NCBI GenBank assembly: GCA_946566685.1
Contig: CAMNXA010000002.1
Coordinates: 1-64,000 of the forward strand
Direction: 5' to 3'
Length of the DNA stretch: 64,000 nucleotides
DNA from: an uncultured Lachnospiraceae bacterium
Lineage (GTDB): Bacteria > Bacillota > Clostridia > Lachnospirales > Lachnospiraceae
In this document: positions 46,588 through 56,324 of the stretch, in pieces
Layout: each line of letters starts with the position of its first letter
How positions within the stretch are numbered: the first letter of the stretch is position 1
Position numbers and translations under genes: made by a program
The notes under the pieces: model-generated
What the model was told of the DNA's origin: nothing
Database searches by the model: none
What the model saw: only the letters and a program-made list of their open reading frames with translations

Positions 46588-48609
46588 TCAAGCCTGATAT
46601 TTAAATCTGCCCACCAGTTCCTTCAGCAGGTCTGCCTGACTTGACAATTCTTCGGAAGCTGCTGCACTCTCCTGAGATGTTGCCGAGTTGGACTCCACAA
46701 CACCGGCGATCTGGTTGATGCCCTCTGTAATCTGTCCTGTCGCCTCCGCCTGCGTATCAGACGCTTCTGCGATCTCGGCTACCGCTTCACTCACTACCTT
46801 TGCATTATCCACTACCAGCAACAGGGATTCTGCTGTGGAATTAGCCAGTTTGGTTCCATCCTCCACGGCCGTAATTGCATTTTGTATCAGGTTCTTTGTA
46901 TTCTTGGCCGCCTCACTGCTCTGCTCTGAGAGAATACCCACCTGTGTGGCAACCACTGCAAATCCTTTGCCGGCTTCGCCTGCCCTGGCCGCCTCGATAG
47001 ATGCATTTAAGGCAAGCAGGTTGGTCTGGGATGCAATTTCCTCAATGCTGCTGATAATCTCTGCAATCTTATCGGAAGCTTCCCTAATCCTCGCCATCGC
47101 CTCCGTGCTCTGCTTCATCTGCTCATTGCTTTCGATGACCTGATTATTCATACCGGATACGATTACCCGGACTTTCTCAGCATTTTCTGCATTGACCTGA
47201 ATCTTTTCTGAGATATCCGTCATAGTCGCGGTCAGTTCCTGAATCGCGCTGGCCTGATCGGTAGCGCCTTCCGCCAATACCTGGGATGCCCCCGCAAGAT
47301 CCATGGCGCCCTTGCGGACACTCTCCGCATTGTTGTCAATATCCCGCATGGCAATGCTGAGCGCCTCCACAATCCCCCTGAAAGACTCGCTGATCTGGAT
47401 AAAGTCACCTTTATAATTCTCATCCACATTGATCAGGAAATTGCCATCCGCCAGTTCTGCCATATTATTGCTGATATCTATGATGACTGTATTCAGATCC
47501 GCAATCGTTTCTGAAAGGCAGTTCATCAAAATTGCCGTCTCGTCATTCTCCGTGGGAGCAGGCACTTCCGAATGAATATCTCCTGCCGCCAGAAGTTTCA
47601 GCCTGTCTACCGTTTTAATGAGCGGTTCCGCAACTGCCTTACCAAGCTTTACGCCGTTTTTGATTCCAACAAATGTAAAGATAATGACAAAGACAATGGT
47701 AAGTACAAGCGCAATATAGAACATCACCAGAAATTCATTTCTTACCGCAGCCACACCTATGCTCCATCCATCCGTTTCCGGAACCGGAGAATAAGCGACC
47801 ACTTTGGTCTTACCATTATAACTATAGGTACCTGTGCCGTTTTCGCCTGCAACCATATGTGCGCAGATCTGACTGTACTTCTTCAGTTTTCGATTGGTCT
47901 TGCCAAGCGCCAGGCTGTCCTCAACACCGACAAGCGAGGAATCCAGATCCGCAATCGTGATGCCGTTCTTATCTAACATGAAAGCCGTGCCGCCATCTCC
48001 CACCTTGATGGAACGCATGACGTCATTTAAGAACTCCCCATTGGGAACATATGCGATCACACCAACCGGTGTCGTACCGGGAATGCCGCCCTCCCACAAG
48101 GGCGCCGACACAACATATGATACTTTCTGGGTCACTTCACTGTATGACGGCGTTGAAATATAGGTGCTGCCTTTCATACCCGCTTTAAAATATTCCCGGT
48201 CAGAAAGATTCGCCCCTGAAATAATGTCCACTCCACTGCTGTCAATTATGTATCCACCGTCAAAATCATGATCCTTGATCCTCTGGTTTAATATATCCGC
48301 CTTCTCTTCCACAGTGCGCTCCGGATCCGCCAGCCGCGCAATACTCCCGGTCTCGTAAGCAATGGCGACATATTGCTGTAAAGCCGCCGAAACATAATTC
48401 GCCGCTACATCTGAAGTATTATTGATGGTCTCTGATACCGCACTGATAGATGAAATATAACTCAGAACAGAAGAGATAACGCCCAATATGATACAGCAGA
48501 GCATGACAATCTGTCCAAATCGCCATGAAATCTTTTTCTCAATACTGACAAACTCCCCCGCTTTTTGCTTCCCAAATACTTTACCTTTCCCGGTTTTTTC
48601 CTTTTGCAT
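46588..48609 (-). CDS. Methyl-accepting chemotaxis protein
   Basis: The 673-aa chemoreceptor has a first membrane helix (about residues 30-55), a double-Cache extracellular sensor (about 60-290, with LADPERTVEEKADILNQR and YIDSSGVDIISG-like stretches), a second helix, a HAMP domain and a long signalling domain. The hairpin tip reads QTNLLALNASIEAARAGEAG. The sensor type often binds amino acids or carboxylates. GGGGG lies 7 bases before the ATG. The presence of a chemoreceptor suggests the organism is motile or uses it for another response. Confidence 0.93.
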   Translation of the reverse strand: MQKEKTGKGKVFGKQKAGEFVSIEKKISWRFGQIVMLCCIILGVISSVLSYISSISAVSETINNTSDVAANYVSAALQQYVAIAYETGSIARLADPERTVEEKADILNQRIKDHDFDGGYIIDSSGVDIISGANLSDREYFKAGMKGSTYISTPSYSEVTQKVSYVVSAPLWEGGIPGTTPVGVIAYVPNGEFLNDVMRSIKVGDGGTAFMLDKNGITIADLDSSLVGVEDSLALGKTNRKLKKYSQICAHMVAGENGTGTYSYNGKTKVVAYSPVPETDGWSIGVAAVRNEFLVMFYIALVLTIVFVIIFTFVGIKNGVKLGKAVAEPLIKTVDRLKLLAAGDIHSEVPAPTENDETAILMNCLSETIADLNTVIIDISNNMAELADGNFLINVDENYKGDFIQISESFRGIVEALSIAMRDIDNNAESVRKGAMDLAGASQVLAEGATDQASAIQELTATMTDISEKIQVNAENAEKVRVIVSGMNNQVIESNEQMKQSTEAMARIREASDKIAEIISSIEEIASQTNLLALNASIEAARAGEAGKGFAVVATQVGILSEQSSEAAKNTKNLIQNAITAVEDGTKLANSTAESLLLVVDNAKVVSEAVAEIAEASDTQAEATGQITEGINQIAGVVESNSATSQESAAASEELSSQADLLKELVGRFKYQA

Positions 48610-48855
48610 AGAACATCCCCCATTCCCACACTAAATTAAAACTTGGATTTAATAAAATAGACACAGTGACAAAAAATCGAATATTATAGAGCATTAGAAA
48701 AGTAGAAAAATTACGATTTCAAAATGGCACAAAAAAATCATCTAAATTATTAAAAGACAACGATTACTTTTACATTGTATCACAAGATAACTCTTTTTAC
48801 CATAAATTTGTCATATTTTATTGGATAAAATTACCAAAGGGGATGTGTAATTGTT
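48610..48855. other. AT-rich gap upstream of the chemoreceptor gene
   Basis: This stretch holds no gene that I can support. On the minus strand it contains several AT-rich -10-like boxes, for example TGTGATACAAT, but no clear -35 at the right spacing. I saw no SigD-type GCCGATAA box, which is the usual motility promoter element. Confidence 0.5.
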
Positions 48856-48884
48856 GTAAATTGTAGGATTTTTCTACAAATTAC
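48856..48884 (-). terminator. Hairpin at the end of the nickel/peptide-type transporter operon
   Basis: GTAAATTGTAG (48856-48866) and CTACAAATTAC (48874-48884) pair with one mismatch and enclose the TAG stop of the last permease gene. The tail is AT-rich without a clean T run. Confidence 0.5.
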
Positions 48885-49758
48885 TATGTCTGGCGGTTAC
48901 TCTCCTGCGCAGACAATTGCCCAGATTTGTAAGGCATACAAGCGTTGTCACCAGAAAAATCCCCGGTATCAGAATCATCCACCAGGCGCGCCCCGCCAGG
49001 GCCTGCTCCGCCAATGACAACATACTGCCCCAGGAGATTATTTCCACCGGCAGGCCGATTCCCATAAAACTTAAGGTAGATTCGGACACGATCGCAGTGC
49101 GGACACTCATAATCACCATGAACATAACAGAGGAAAGAAAGTCAGGCGCCAGATGATGCCACAAAATATGAAAAAACCCGCCGCCCATACACCGGGAGGC
49201 TGTCACATACCCACTGTTTTTGATCTGCCGCACTTCTGTGCGAATCACTTTAGACATACTCATCCATCCGGTCATCCCGATGACCAGGGACATGCTTAAG
49301 ACACCGGCCTTCCCCAGGACAGCCTGCAATAAGATCACCACCAAAAGACTGGGCACACTGAGCAGAATATCCACCGCCCGCATGATCACACCATCCATTC
49401 TCCTGGAGGCACAGCCACTGACGGCGCCCAGAACTACCGCCATCGCTGTTGCAATAAATGTGGACACAAGTCCGATCCCCAAAGAAATCCTGCCGCCATA
49501 CCAGATCATGGAGAAAATATCCCGGCCCATGGTATCCGTGCCGAACACAAATTCCCGGTTTGGAGCCACACAGCTATGCGCAAGATCCAGATAGGAAGGA
49601 TTTCTTTGTACAAAAACATCACAGGTCAGGCATCCTACCGCAAGCAGTAAAAGAACCAGAACAGATACGACTGGCTTCCCCTGCCGCCTGCTGCCGGAAA
49701 CAGAAACCGGCGGCTCGGTCGTCTGCCGTATCCCCACTACCCGGAATCCGTCTCTCAT
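48874..49758 (-). CDS. Peptide/nickel-type ABC permease, NikC/DppC position
   Basis: The 294-aa permease has the family opening loop FVFGTDTMGRDIFSMIWYGG, five to six helices and the ATPase-contact loop ASRCMGGGFFHILWHHLAP. Its ATG overlaps the stop of the NikB/DppB-type gene as ATGA. It is the last gene of the run that begins with larE. The family carries peptides, nickel or sugars; the lar genes upstream make nickel the best guess. Confidence 0.88.
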   Translation of the reverse strand: MRDGFRVVGIRQTTEPPVSVSGSRRQGKPVVSVLVLLLLAVGCLTCDVFVQRNPSYLDLAHSCVAPNREFVFGTDTMGRDIFSMIWYGGRISLGIGLVSTFIATAMAVVLGAVSGCASRRMDGVIMRAVDILLSVPSLLVVILLQAVLGKAGVLSMSLVIGMTGWMSMSKVIRTEVRQIKNSGYVTASRCMGGGFFHILWHHLAPDFLSSVMFMVIMSVRTAIVSESTLSFMGIGLPVEIISWGSMLSLAEQALAGRAWWMILIPGIFLVTTLVCLTNLGNCLRRRVTARHSNL

Positions 49759-50762
49759 ATTCTGTCCACCTCCTCATAATTTCTCCGGTCATCCATGCGA
49801 AGCCGCGGATCGATCCGTTCGCTGACCGCCTGGGCCAGCATATTACAGGAAATCACAATCATACCGGTGAGCAGACTCAGCAGCATCAACAGGTTATAAT
49901 CCTGATATCTGGCGCTTTCATAAGTGAGGGTTCCGATCCCCGGATAGGAAAAGACCGTCTCCACAATATAGGTGCCTCCCAGCACATGGGGCACCGACAG
50001 CGCCATCAGACTGAAATAGGCGGGCATCGCATTGCGCAGGCAATGTCCAAATAATACCTGTCGCCTGCACAATCCTTTCATTCTGGCAAGCAGCACATAC
50101 TCCGCCCGCACTTCTTCCAGCAGTCTGTTGCGAATCATATAGGCATAATACCAAAGGTGACTGAGGACCACCACTGACAGCGGAAGGATCAAATGCCAAA
50201 CCCTGTCCGCCAGACTATTTTCTTTGCCAATGGAATAAGCCCCGGAACTGGGAAGCCACCGGAGTGCCGTAGCAAAAATAAGAATCCCTGCCAGGGACAG
50301 CCAAAATTCAGGAATACAGCTTGTAATGGTTCCTATCCTGCATATCACCCGGTCTGCCAGCTTATCTTCCTGCCATGCGCACAGGATGCCAAGCGCCAAC
50401 GCCAGCACAAAAATAAGGACAAAACCAATCCCGCCGAGAATAAGCGTATTACCAATCCTGCCGCCGATCACCTCCGTCACGTCCATTTTATATTTATAAG
50501 AAATACCAAAATCTCCCTGAAAGGCATTTTGCAGCCAGCGGATATATTGCACATGAATGGAATCATTGAGACCCAGCTTATTCTCCGCCCACTCCCGTTC
50601 TTCAGGACTCATCTTCTCCGCCCGTTCTCCATAATAAGACACCAACGGATCCCCCGGCGCAAGACGGGATACATAGAAGACCAGAACGGATAAAACAAAT
50701 ACGCTGCCAAAAAGGAACAATATTTTATGCATCAGAACTTCCAGATGCCTTTTGCTGATCAT
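49755..50762 (-). CDS. Peptide/nickel-type ABC permease, NikB/DppB position
   Basis: The 335-aa permease starts with a helix and SRLAPGDPLVSYYG, and later has LARMKGLCRRQVLFGHCLRN (ATPase-contact loop) and ETVFSYPGIGTLTYESA. It forms the channel with the next gene's product. Both its start (with the fused ATPase gene) and its stop (with the NikC-type gene) are ATGA overlaps, so these three genes are tightly co-translated. Confidence 0.88.
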   Translation of the reverse strand: MISKRHLEVLMHKILFLFGSVFVLSVLVFYVSRLAPGDPLVSYYGERAEKMSPEEREWAENKLGLNDSIHVQYIRWLQNAFQGDFGISYKYKMDVTEVIGGRIGNTLILGGIGFVLIFVLALALGILCAWQEDKLADRVICRIGTITSCIPEFWLSLAGILIFATALRWLPSSGAYSIGKENSLADRVWHLILPLSVVVLSHLWYYAYMIRNRLLEEVRAEYVLLARMKGLCRRQVLFGHCLRNAMPAYFSLMALSVPHVLGGTYIVETVFSYPGIGTLTYESARYQDYNLLMLLSLLTGMIVISCNMLAQAVSERIDPRLRMDDRRNYEEVDRI

Positions 50763-52663
50763 CTGTCCCGCCTCCTTTCTTGACCAATCCAGTCAAATTT
50801 CGGAACCGGTATCGATTCCACCAGTCTCCGGGTATGAGGCTGTTTCGGATGATGAAAAAGTTCCTCCACCGGCGAAATCTCCACCAGCTTTCCTCTGTGC
50901 ATCACACCCACCCGGTCGCAGAGAAATCGGACCATGGCCAAATCATGGGCAATAAAGAGAAGGGAAAACCCGAGTTCTTCCTGCAACTGCTTAAAAAGAT
51001 TCACCATCTGCGCCTGCATGGACACATCCAGAGAAGCCACAGGCTCATCCGCCACCAGAAACGCCGGCTCCATGGAGAGGGCGCGGGCAATGGCCACCCG
51101 CTGTCTCTGGCCGCCGGAAAGCGCACCTGGATACTGATCCAGATATGCCGCATCCATTCCCACGCGTTGCAGCCAAAATGCCGCCTCGGCGCGCACAGTT
51201 CCCCTGGGCGGCTTCACACCGTGCAGTTTCATGGGCTCTACGATGATATCGCAGATCTTTTTGCGGGGGTTGAGACTGGCATCGGCATCCTGAAAAATAA
51301 TCTGCCGGGAAGACTGTAGCATCTTTTTGTGAGTGCGAAATGCCTTCGGATCGCAGACATCTATGCCCTGATAAAGAATCTCACCGCCAGCAGGCCGGTA
51401 TACGTTCATGATGCATCTGGCCACCGTGGATTTGCCCGAGCCGGACTCCCCGATCAGGCCCAAAATTTCGCCTTTGCAAATCTGAAAAGAAACATCGTCC
51501 ACCGCTGTCAGTGTCTCCTTTTTGGACAATGGGAATCTATGCGTCAGATGCTGTACCTCCAATATGATGTCCGATTCCGCCGGCTGGTCTGTCTGCTTCA
51601 CAAGGCTGCTCCCCGGCTTTGCCGCAGGCCTTGTGCCCATCTCTCCTGCCTCCCGCCAGCCAAAGTCCGGCGCTTTGACCGCAAGCCCTTTGGCCCTCTC
51701 ATCCAACAGCCATGTGGCCGCGAAATGAGTATCCGTCACCGGAAACAGGGGCGGCTGTTTTTCATAATCTATGTCCAGCGCATATTCATTGCGGCAGGCA
51801 AAGGCATCTCCCTTCGGCGGATTGATCAGTGTGGGCGGCATGCCCGGAATCGAATACAGCCTCCTGCCCCCGCCCGACAATATCGGCAAAGCCCGCATAA
51901 GTCCCCAGGTATAGGGATGCCTTGGATCCCGGAATATCTCCTCCACCCTGCCAATCTCCACAATCCTGCCGGCGTACATCACCGCCACCCGATCGGCCGC
52001 CATCGCCGCCACACTCAAATCGTGGGTGACAAAAATCGAAGCCATATGAAGTTTGGCCTGCACTTCCCTGAACAAATTCAATATCTGCGCCTGAATCGTC
52101 ACATCCAGCGCCGTAGTGGGCTCATCCGCAAACAAAAGCGCCGGTTCCCCCGCCAGGGCAATAGCCAGCACGCATCTCTGCCGCATACCGCCCGACAGAT
52201 GTCCGGGATATTGCCTGCTGCGCTCCTCGGGATGATCTATTTTCACCATACGCAGCAGTTCCAGCACTCTTTGTTCCACGGCCTGTCGGGACATTCCGGG
52301 CCTATGTATCTTCACCGCCTCCGCAATCTGCACTCCTATGGACAGAGAGGGATTCAGAACCGTCATCGGATTCTGGAATACCATGGCAAAAACCCGTCCC
52401 CGCAGGCCGCACATATCGTGCTCCCGATAGTCCGTGATATCCGTACCGTTTAAAAGGATCCGCCCTGCCTTAATTCTGGCAATATCCGGTAAAAGCCGTA
52501 AAATGCTCTTGCACAGCACACTCTTGCCGCAGCCGGTCTCCCCCACGATAGCCAGCACTTCTCCCGCTTTCACCGTAAAACTTACATCCCGCACGGCCTG
52601 TATCTCACCCGCCGGCGTATCAAAACTCACTGACAGATTCCGCACTTCCAATAATTCCGACAT
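50759..52663 (-). CDS. Fused double ATPase of the peptide/nickel-type ABC transporter
   Basis: The 634-aa protein joins the two ATPases that are usually separate (NikD-NikE or DppD-DppF). The first domain (residues 1-260) has GETGCGKSV, LSGGMRQR and LLFADEPTTALD, and ends with the oligopeptide-type tail IPGMPPTLINPPKGDAFACR. A linker of about 70 residues follows. The second domain (about 370-620) has GESGSGKST, LSGGQRQR and FLVADEPVASLD. Such fusions occur in GsiA/YejF-type transporters. It follows the binding-protein gene by 2 bases, so all transporter genes are coupled. Confidence 0.9.
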   Translation of the reverse strand: MSELLEVRNLSVSFDTPAGEIQAVRDVSFTVKAGEVLAIVGETGCGKSVLCKSILRLLPDIARIKAGRILLNGTDITDYREHDMCGLRGRVFAMVFQNPMTVLNPSLSIGVQIAEAVKIHRPGMSRQAVEQRVLELLRMVKIDHPEERSRQYPGHLSGGMRQRCVLAIALAGEPALLFADEPTTALDVTIQAQILNLFREVQAKLHMASIFVTHDLSVAAMAADRVAVMYAGRIVEIGRVEEIFRDPRHPYTWGLMRALPILSGGGRRLYSIPGMPPTLINPPKGDAFACRNEYALDIDYEKQPPLFPVTDTHFAATWLLDERAKGLAVKAPDFGWREAGEMGTRPAAKPGSSLVKQTDQPAESDIILEVQHLTHRFPLSKKETLTAVDDVSFQICKGEILGLIGESGSGKSTVARCIMNVYRPAGGEILYQGIDVCDPKAFRTHKKMLQSSRQIIFQDADASLNPRKKICDIIVEPMKLHGVKPPRGTVRAEAAFWLQRVGMDAAYLDQYPGALSGGQRQRVAIARALSMEPAFLVADEPVASLDVSMQAQMVNLFKQLQEELGFSLLFIAHDLAMVRFLCDRVGVMHRGKLVEISPVEELFHHPKQPHTRRLVESIPVPKFDWIGQERRRDR

Positions 52664-52665
52664 TG

Positions 52666-54207
52666 CTACTCCTCTATTGTCCAGTCGACAATATTCCAGA
52701 AGATTCCCACGCCATGGTGTCCCATGACGGTATCCGGGGAAATCCCCCGAATCGAAGCGTCCGCCACATAATCGGCGTCTATATAGCAGATAAACGCATA
52801 GGGCGGATCCCCGGCCAGCGCTTCCTGGAACCTTTCATAATTCTCAGCCCGAACGGATGCATCGTCAGACTGGCGCGCCTTTATCAGGTACTGATCCACC
52901 AATGCATTGGAATAGCCGCTGTAATTGGCTCCCTTATCTGTTCCAAATACCTTATAGGTATGGTCGTCCGCATCAAACGGACTGCCCCAGCCGATCAGAT
53001 AGGCCATCTGCCCGCCCCAGTCCACGCGGGTGGGAATCTCCACACTACAGTCAATTCCCACCTCCCTGATCTGCTGTGCCGCCGCCTGGGCAATATCCAG
53101 ACGCACCTGGTCACCCGCGCCTACGCTGATCACAAAGGAAAGCCTTTCCCCATCCCTCATATAGATGCCGTCTTCTCCCAATACACAGCCCAGATTCTCC
53201 AGCACAGCCCTGGCTTTGGCCGGATCATAGTCATAATGTTCCACCGCTTCATTGTTATAAATATTGCGTTGCAACGGCCCATAGGCAGGGATTCCCTGGC
53301 CAAGCAGCACCGCATCAATGATCGCCTGTCTGTCAATGGCATAACAGACTGCCGGAATAATATCCCTGTTTTTCTGCCAGAATGGATTGTGAAAGTTAAA
53401 AAGAATCCCCCGATAATCCGAAGTCTTCATGTCATAACAGACATACCCTTCCCGATCGGCAAAGTTCCCGGCATCCTTCGGTGTCAGACGCGCAAGGTCA
53501 AGTTCTCCCGACTCCATCTGGATCGCCCTGACATTATCATCAGGAACTATCTTAAAAATGACTTTTTCTATTCCGGGCCGTCCTTTAAAATATGCTTCAT
53601 TTCTGGCCAGGACAATGGCCTGCCCCTCATCCCAGCTTTCCAATCGATAAGGGCCAGTGCCAATGGGATGCCGAAAGAAAGCCGACTCCTGCATATCCTC
53701 CCCCTGCAATAAATGCTCCGGGAGCACCGCCATGGTCATATAGTCGAGAAATGCCACATTGGGCGCCGCCAGCCGGAAAGAGATGGTCTGCTCATCCACC
53801 ACCGTGATCTCTTCCACATCTTCATAATTGGGCGCATTCTCCGAACCATTGTCCGGATCCATAATGGCCTCTATCGTAAATTTCACATCTGCCGCCGTAA
53901 ACGGTTCGCCGTCATGCCATGTCACGCCCTCTTCCAGATAGAAGGTATAGGTGCAGGAAGCCTCATCATACTCCCAGCGCTTGGCCAGACCCGGCACCAC
54001 CTCATTATCCCCATTGTGGGCTGTCAGTCCGTTAAAGAGAAGGAGATTGATCTCGCCATGTTCATCCATGGCCGGATTGATCCGCGTGTAGTCGCTGCTG
54101 CCATAGACCAGGGTACTGCCTTCTTCCGCCTCCGTATTCCTGCCGCATGCCGTCAGCATGAATACTACCACGAGCATCAACACTGACGCCCAAATCCTTT
54201 TATTCAT
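52666..54207 (-). CDS. Peptide/nickel-type solute-binding lipoprotein
   Basis: The 513-aa protein is a family 5 solute-binding protein with a lipoprotein signal (VVVFMLTAC). Family stretches include YLEEGVTWHDGEPFTAADVK and FRHPIGTGPYRLESWDEG. The family includes dipeptide and nickel (NikA) binders. Ligand choice cannot be read directly. It lies 79 bases after larC on the same strand, and the preceding lar genes need nickel, so a nickel or nickel-chelate binder is plausible. GGAGGGAGCG lies before the ATG. Confidence 0.85.
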   Translation of the reverse strand: MNKRIWASVLMLVVVFMLTACGRNTEAEEGSTLVYGSSDYTRINPAMDEHGEINLLLFNGLTAHNGDNEVVPGLAKRWEYDEASCTYTFYLEEGVTWHDGEPFTAADVKFTIEAIMDPDNGSENAPNYEDVEEITVVDEQTISFRLAAPNVAFLDYMTMAVLPEHLLQGEDMQESAFFRHPIGTGPYRLESWDEGQAIVLARNEAYFKGRPGIEKVIFKIVPDDNVRAIQMESGELDLARLTPKDAGNFADREGYVCYDMKTSDYRGILFNFHNPFWQKNRDIIPAVCYAIDRQAIIDAVLLGQGIPAYGPLQRNIYNNEAVEHYDYDPAKARAVLENLGCVLGEDGIYMRDGERLSFVISVGAGDQVRLDIAQAAAQQIREVGIDCSVEIPTRVDWGGQMAYLIGWGSPFDADDHTYKVFGTDKGANYSGYSNALVDQYLIKARQSDDASVRAENYERFQEALAGDPPYAFICYIDADYVADASIRGISPDTVMGHHGVGIFWNIVDWTIEE

Positions 54208-54286
54208 CCGTAAAACGCTCCCTCCGCTCTCCCCATGAATTCTCAGGGAATATACAGACTATGATTGCTATTGCTCTGAAACCCCT

Positions 54287-55513
54287 TTACAAAGATGCCA
54301 GCACTTCTCCCACAGAAATGCCTCTCTGCCTTGCGATACGCGCAAGATCCTCATACTCATACTTTTCCCTGGTCACACCATATCCGTTGCAGACCTTCTT
54401 CCGAATTTCACCGTACTGCGTCTGTACGTTCTCTATGGAGCGGTCAAGCGTATATCTTCTGGAGATATTCTCCCGGATACCGATGGTAGTCGTATGTCTG
54501 AAGATCAACCGCACCATTTCATCTTTCATGGACTCCCTGCACATCACATTGAGCACGATACCCGGACGTGATTTCTTCATCCCCACAGAAGTGGTATAAA
54601 CCTCCAATGCACCCGCCGCCAGAAATGTCTCTGTGGCAAACCCAATCGCCTCTGCCGTCATATCATCCACATTACAACACAATTCTGCCACCGTATCCCC
54701 TGCACTTTCCGTCTCACCCAAAAGGGCACGCACACAGTTGGCCGCCGTAAAATCTTTTTGTCCCATACCGTAACCGATGGCCGTGGTGCGCATCACCGGC
54801 ATGGCGCCGAAACGATCTGCATAATATTTCAATAACGCCGCCCCGGTAGGCGTACACAATTCTCCCCTTATCTCTCCTGCGTAAATCGGCACATCCTGGA
54901 GAATATACGCTGTTGCCGGCGCCGGCACAGGCAGGATTCCGTGGGCGCACTTCACCTGCCCGCTGCCCACGTGTACCGGTGATACAATGACCTGATCCGG
55001 CGCGAGTCTTTCCATCAGCATACACACAGCCGCTATATCCGCCACCGCGTCCATGGTTCCGACCTCGTGGAAATGAATCTCTGTGACAGGCATCCCGTGT
55101 ACATGACTCTCCGCCTCCGCGATCAGGCCAAAAACCGCCAGAATGTCTTTCTTTACCTGTTCTGATACGGACAGTTTCTCTACAATATGTTCTATTTCGT
55201 GCAGGCCGCTGTGGTGGTGATGTTGGTGGCCATGATCGTGATCATGATGATGCTCATCTGTATGTTCATGACTATGCTCGTGTGTATGCTCATGCATATC
55301 CTCGCTCTCTTCTTCTCCATGAACCCGCACCGAAATATGGGTGCCGCCAATGCCGCACTTACTCACGGCCTCCGCCTTTACCTTCACACCCGGAATCCCC
55401 AGATTGTTTAGTTCTTCTATGATCTCCTCCCGCTCCGGCAGAAGTTCCAGCAATGCCGCCGTGAGCATATCGCCTGCGGCGCCCATGCCGCAATCCAGAT
55501 ATAATGTCTTCAT
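54287..55513 (-). CDS. larC: LarC, nickel insertion enzyme of the nickel-pincer cofactor
   Basis: LarC inserts nickel into the pyridinium dithiocarboxylate pincer that serves lactate racemase and related enzymes, using CTP. The 408-aa product begins LYLDCGMGAAGDML, has a His-rich segment (residues 74-105, over a dozen His) that likely binds nickel, then FHEVGTMDAVADI and CTPTGAALL, and the C-terminal LarC2 part (KKSRPGIVLNVMC). In Lactiplantibacillus plantarum full-length LarC needs a ribosomal frameshift; here both parts are in one frame. The ATG at 55513 has GGAGG 6 bases upstream; the frame is open 40 codons further but without support. Confidence 0.92.
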   Translation of the reverse strand: MKTLYLDCGMGAAGDMLTAALLELLPEREEIIEELNNLGIPGVKVKAEAVSKCGIGGTHISVRVHGEEESEDMHEHTHEHSHEHTDEHHHDHDHGHQHHHHSGLHEIEHIVEKLSVSEQVKKDILAVFGLIAEAESHVHGMPVTEIHFHEVGTMDAVADIAAVCMLMERLAPDQVIVSPVHVGSGQVKCAHGILPVPAPATAYILQDVPIYAGEIRGELCTPTGAALLKYYADRFGAMPVMRTTAIGYGMGQKDFTAANCVRALLGETESAGDTVAELCCNVDDMTAEAIGFATETFLAAGALEVYTTSVGMKKSRPGIVLNVMCRESMKDEMVRLIFRHTTTIGIRENISRRYTLDRSIENVQTQYGEIRKKVCNGYGVTREKYEYEDLARIARQRGISVGEVLASL

Positions 55514-55562
55514 CCCTAACCTCCGTTTGTCTGTCAATGCTTCTTTATTTCCAAAAATCTGC

Positions 55563-56324
55563 TTACTGTCTGTTCTTTGCTTCCATATGATTGATCCGGC
55601 TGGCCAGATACCCGGCCCCGTAACCGTTATCAATATTTACCACCGAAACACCGCTGGCACAGGAATTTAACATGGACAGCAGGGCTGATACCCCATGGAA
55701 AGAAGCCCCGTACCCCACGCTTGTGGGCACCGCGATTACCGGACAGTCCGCCAGACCGCCGATCACACTGGCTAATGCCCCTTCCATGCCGGCGATGGCA
55801 ATGATCACCGAAGCGCCCATAATATCATCCATACAGGCCAGCAGTCTGTGCAGTCCGGCCACTCCCACATCATAGAGCCGTACCACTTCGTTGCCGTGCA
55901 CCTGCGCAGTGAGCGCCGCTTCTTCCGCCACCGGGATATCGGAAGTGCCGCCTGTGGCTACCACAATTTTGCCAATACCGTCAGGTTTCGGCATCTTACC
56001 GATTATGCCAATCCTGGCCTGTTCATGATATTCCATCTCGTGCTCCTGCTCCACAACCCGGGCGGATTCGGGCGACAGCCGTGTGATCAGGACAGTCTCC
56101 TGTCCGTTCTTTTTCATAGAAGTCACAATGCCTATGATCTGTTCCGATGTCTTGCCTGCACCATAGATGACTTCCGCCGCTCCCTGTCTAATGCCCCGGT
56201 GCATATCCACCCTGGCATAGCCGATATCTTCAAACGGCTGTTTCTTGATGGTAAGCAGCGCCTCCTCCACCGTAAGTTCTCCGTCCCTTACCCGTTCCAA
56301 AATCTTCTTGATATCGCTGTTCAT
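55563..56324 (-). CDS. larB: LarB, carboxylase/hydrolase of nickel-pincer cofactor synthesis
   Basis: LarB carboxylates and hydrolyses nicotinic acid adenine dinucleotide to the dicarboxylate precursor of the pincer. The 253-aa product has the PurE-like C-terminal domain with VATGGTSDIPVAEEA, GMEGALASVIGGL and SVGYGASFHGVSALLSMLNS. Cys222 lies in the position of the reactive Cys221 of the L. plantarum enzyme. Its ATG overlaps the larE stop as ATGA, and larC follows after 49 bases. Confidence 0.93.
   Translation of the reverse strand: MNSDIKKILERVRDGELTVEEALLTIKKQPFEDIGYARVDMHRGIRQGAAEVIYGAGKTSEQIIGIVTSMKKNGQETVLITRLSPESARVVEQEHEMEYHEQARIGIIGKMPKPDGIGKIVVATGGTSDIPVAEEAALTAQVHGNEVVRLYDVGVAGLHRLLACMDDIMGASVIIAIAGMEGALASVIGGLADCPVIAVPTSVGYGASFHGVSALLSMLNSCASGVSVVNIDNGYGAGYLASRINHMEAKNRQ

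Noticed and set aside
48856-48884. Hairpin considered as an operator for the chemoreceptor gene
   Set aside because: It overlaps the stop of the permease gene and lies over 250 bases after... the far side of the gap, away from the chemoreceptor start, so an end-of-operon role fits better.
51329-52453. A 374-codon plus-strand open frame opposite the fused ATPase gene
   Set aside because: It lies wholly antisense to an intact ABC ATPase with all motifs, has Pro/Arg/His-rich composition and no ribosome site. It is a shadow frame.
52663-53712. A 349-codon plus-strand open frame opposite the binding-protein gene
   Set aside because: It is antisense to a full lipoprotein gene with signal and family motifs; no support of its own.
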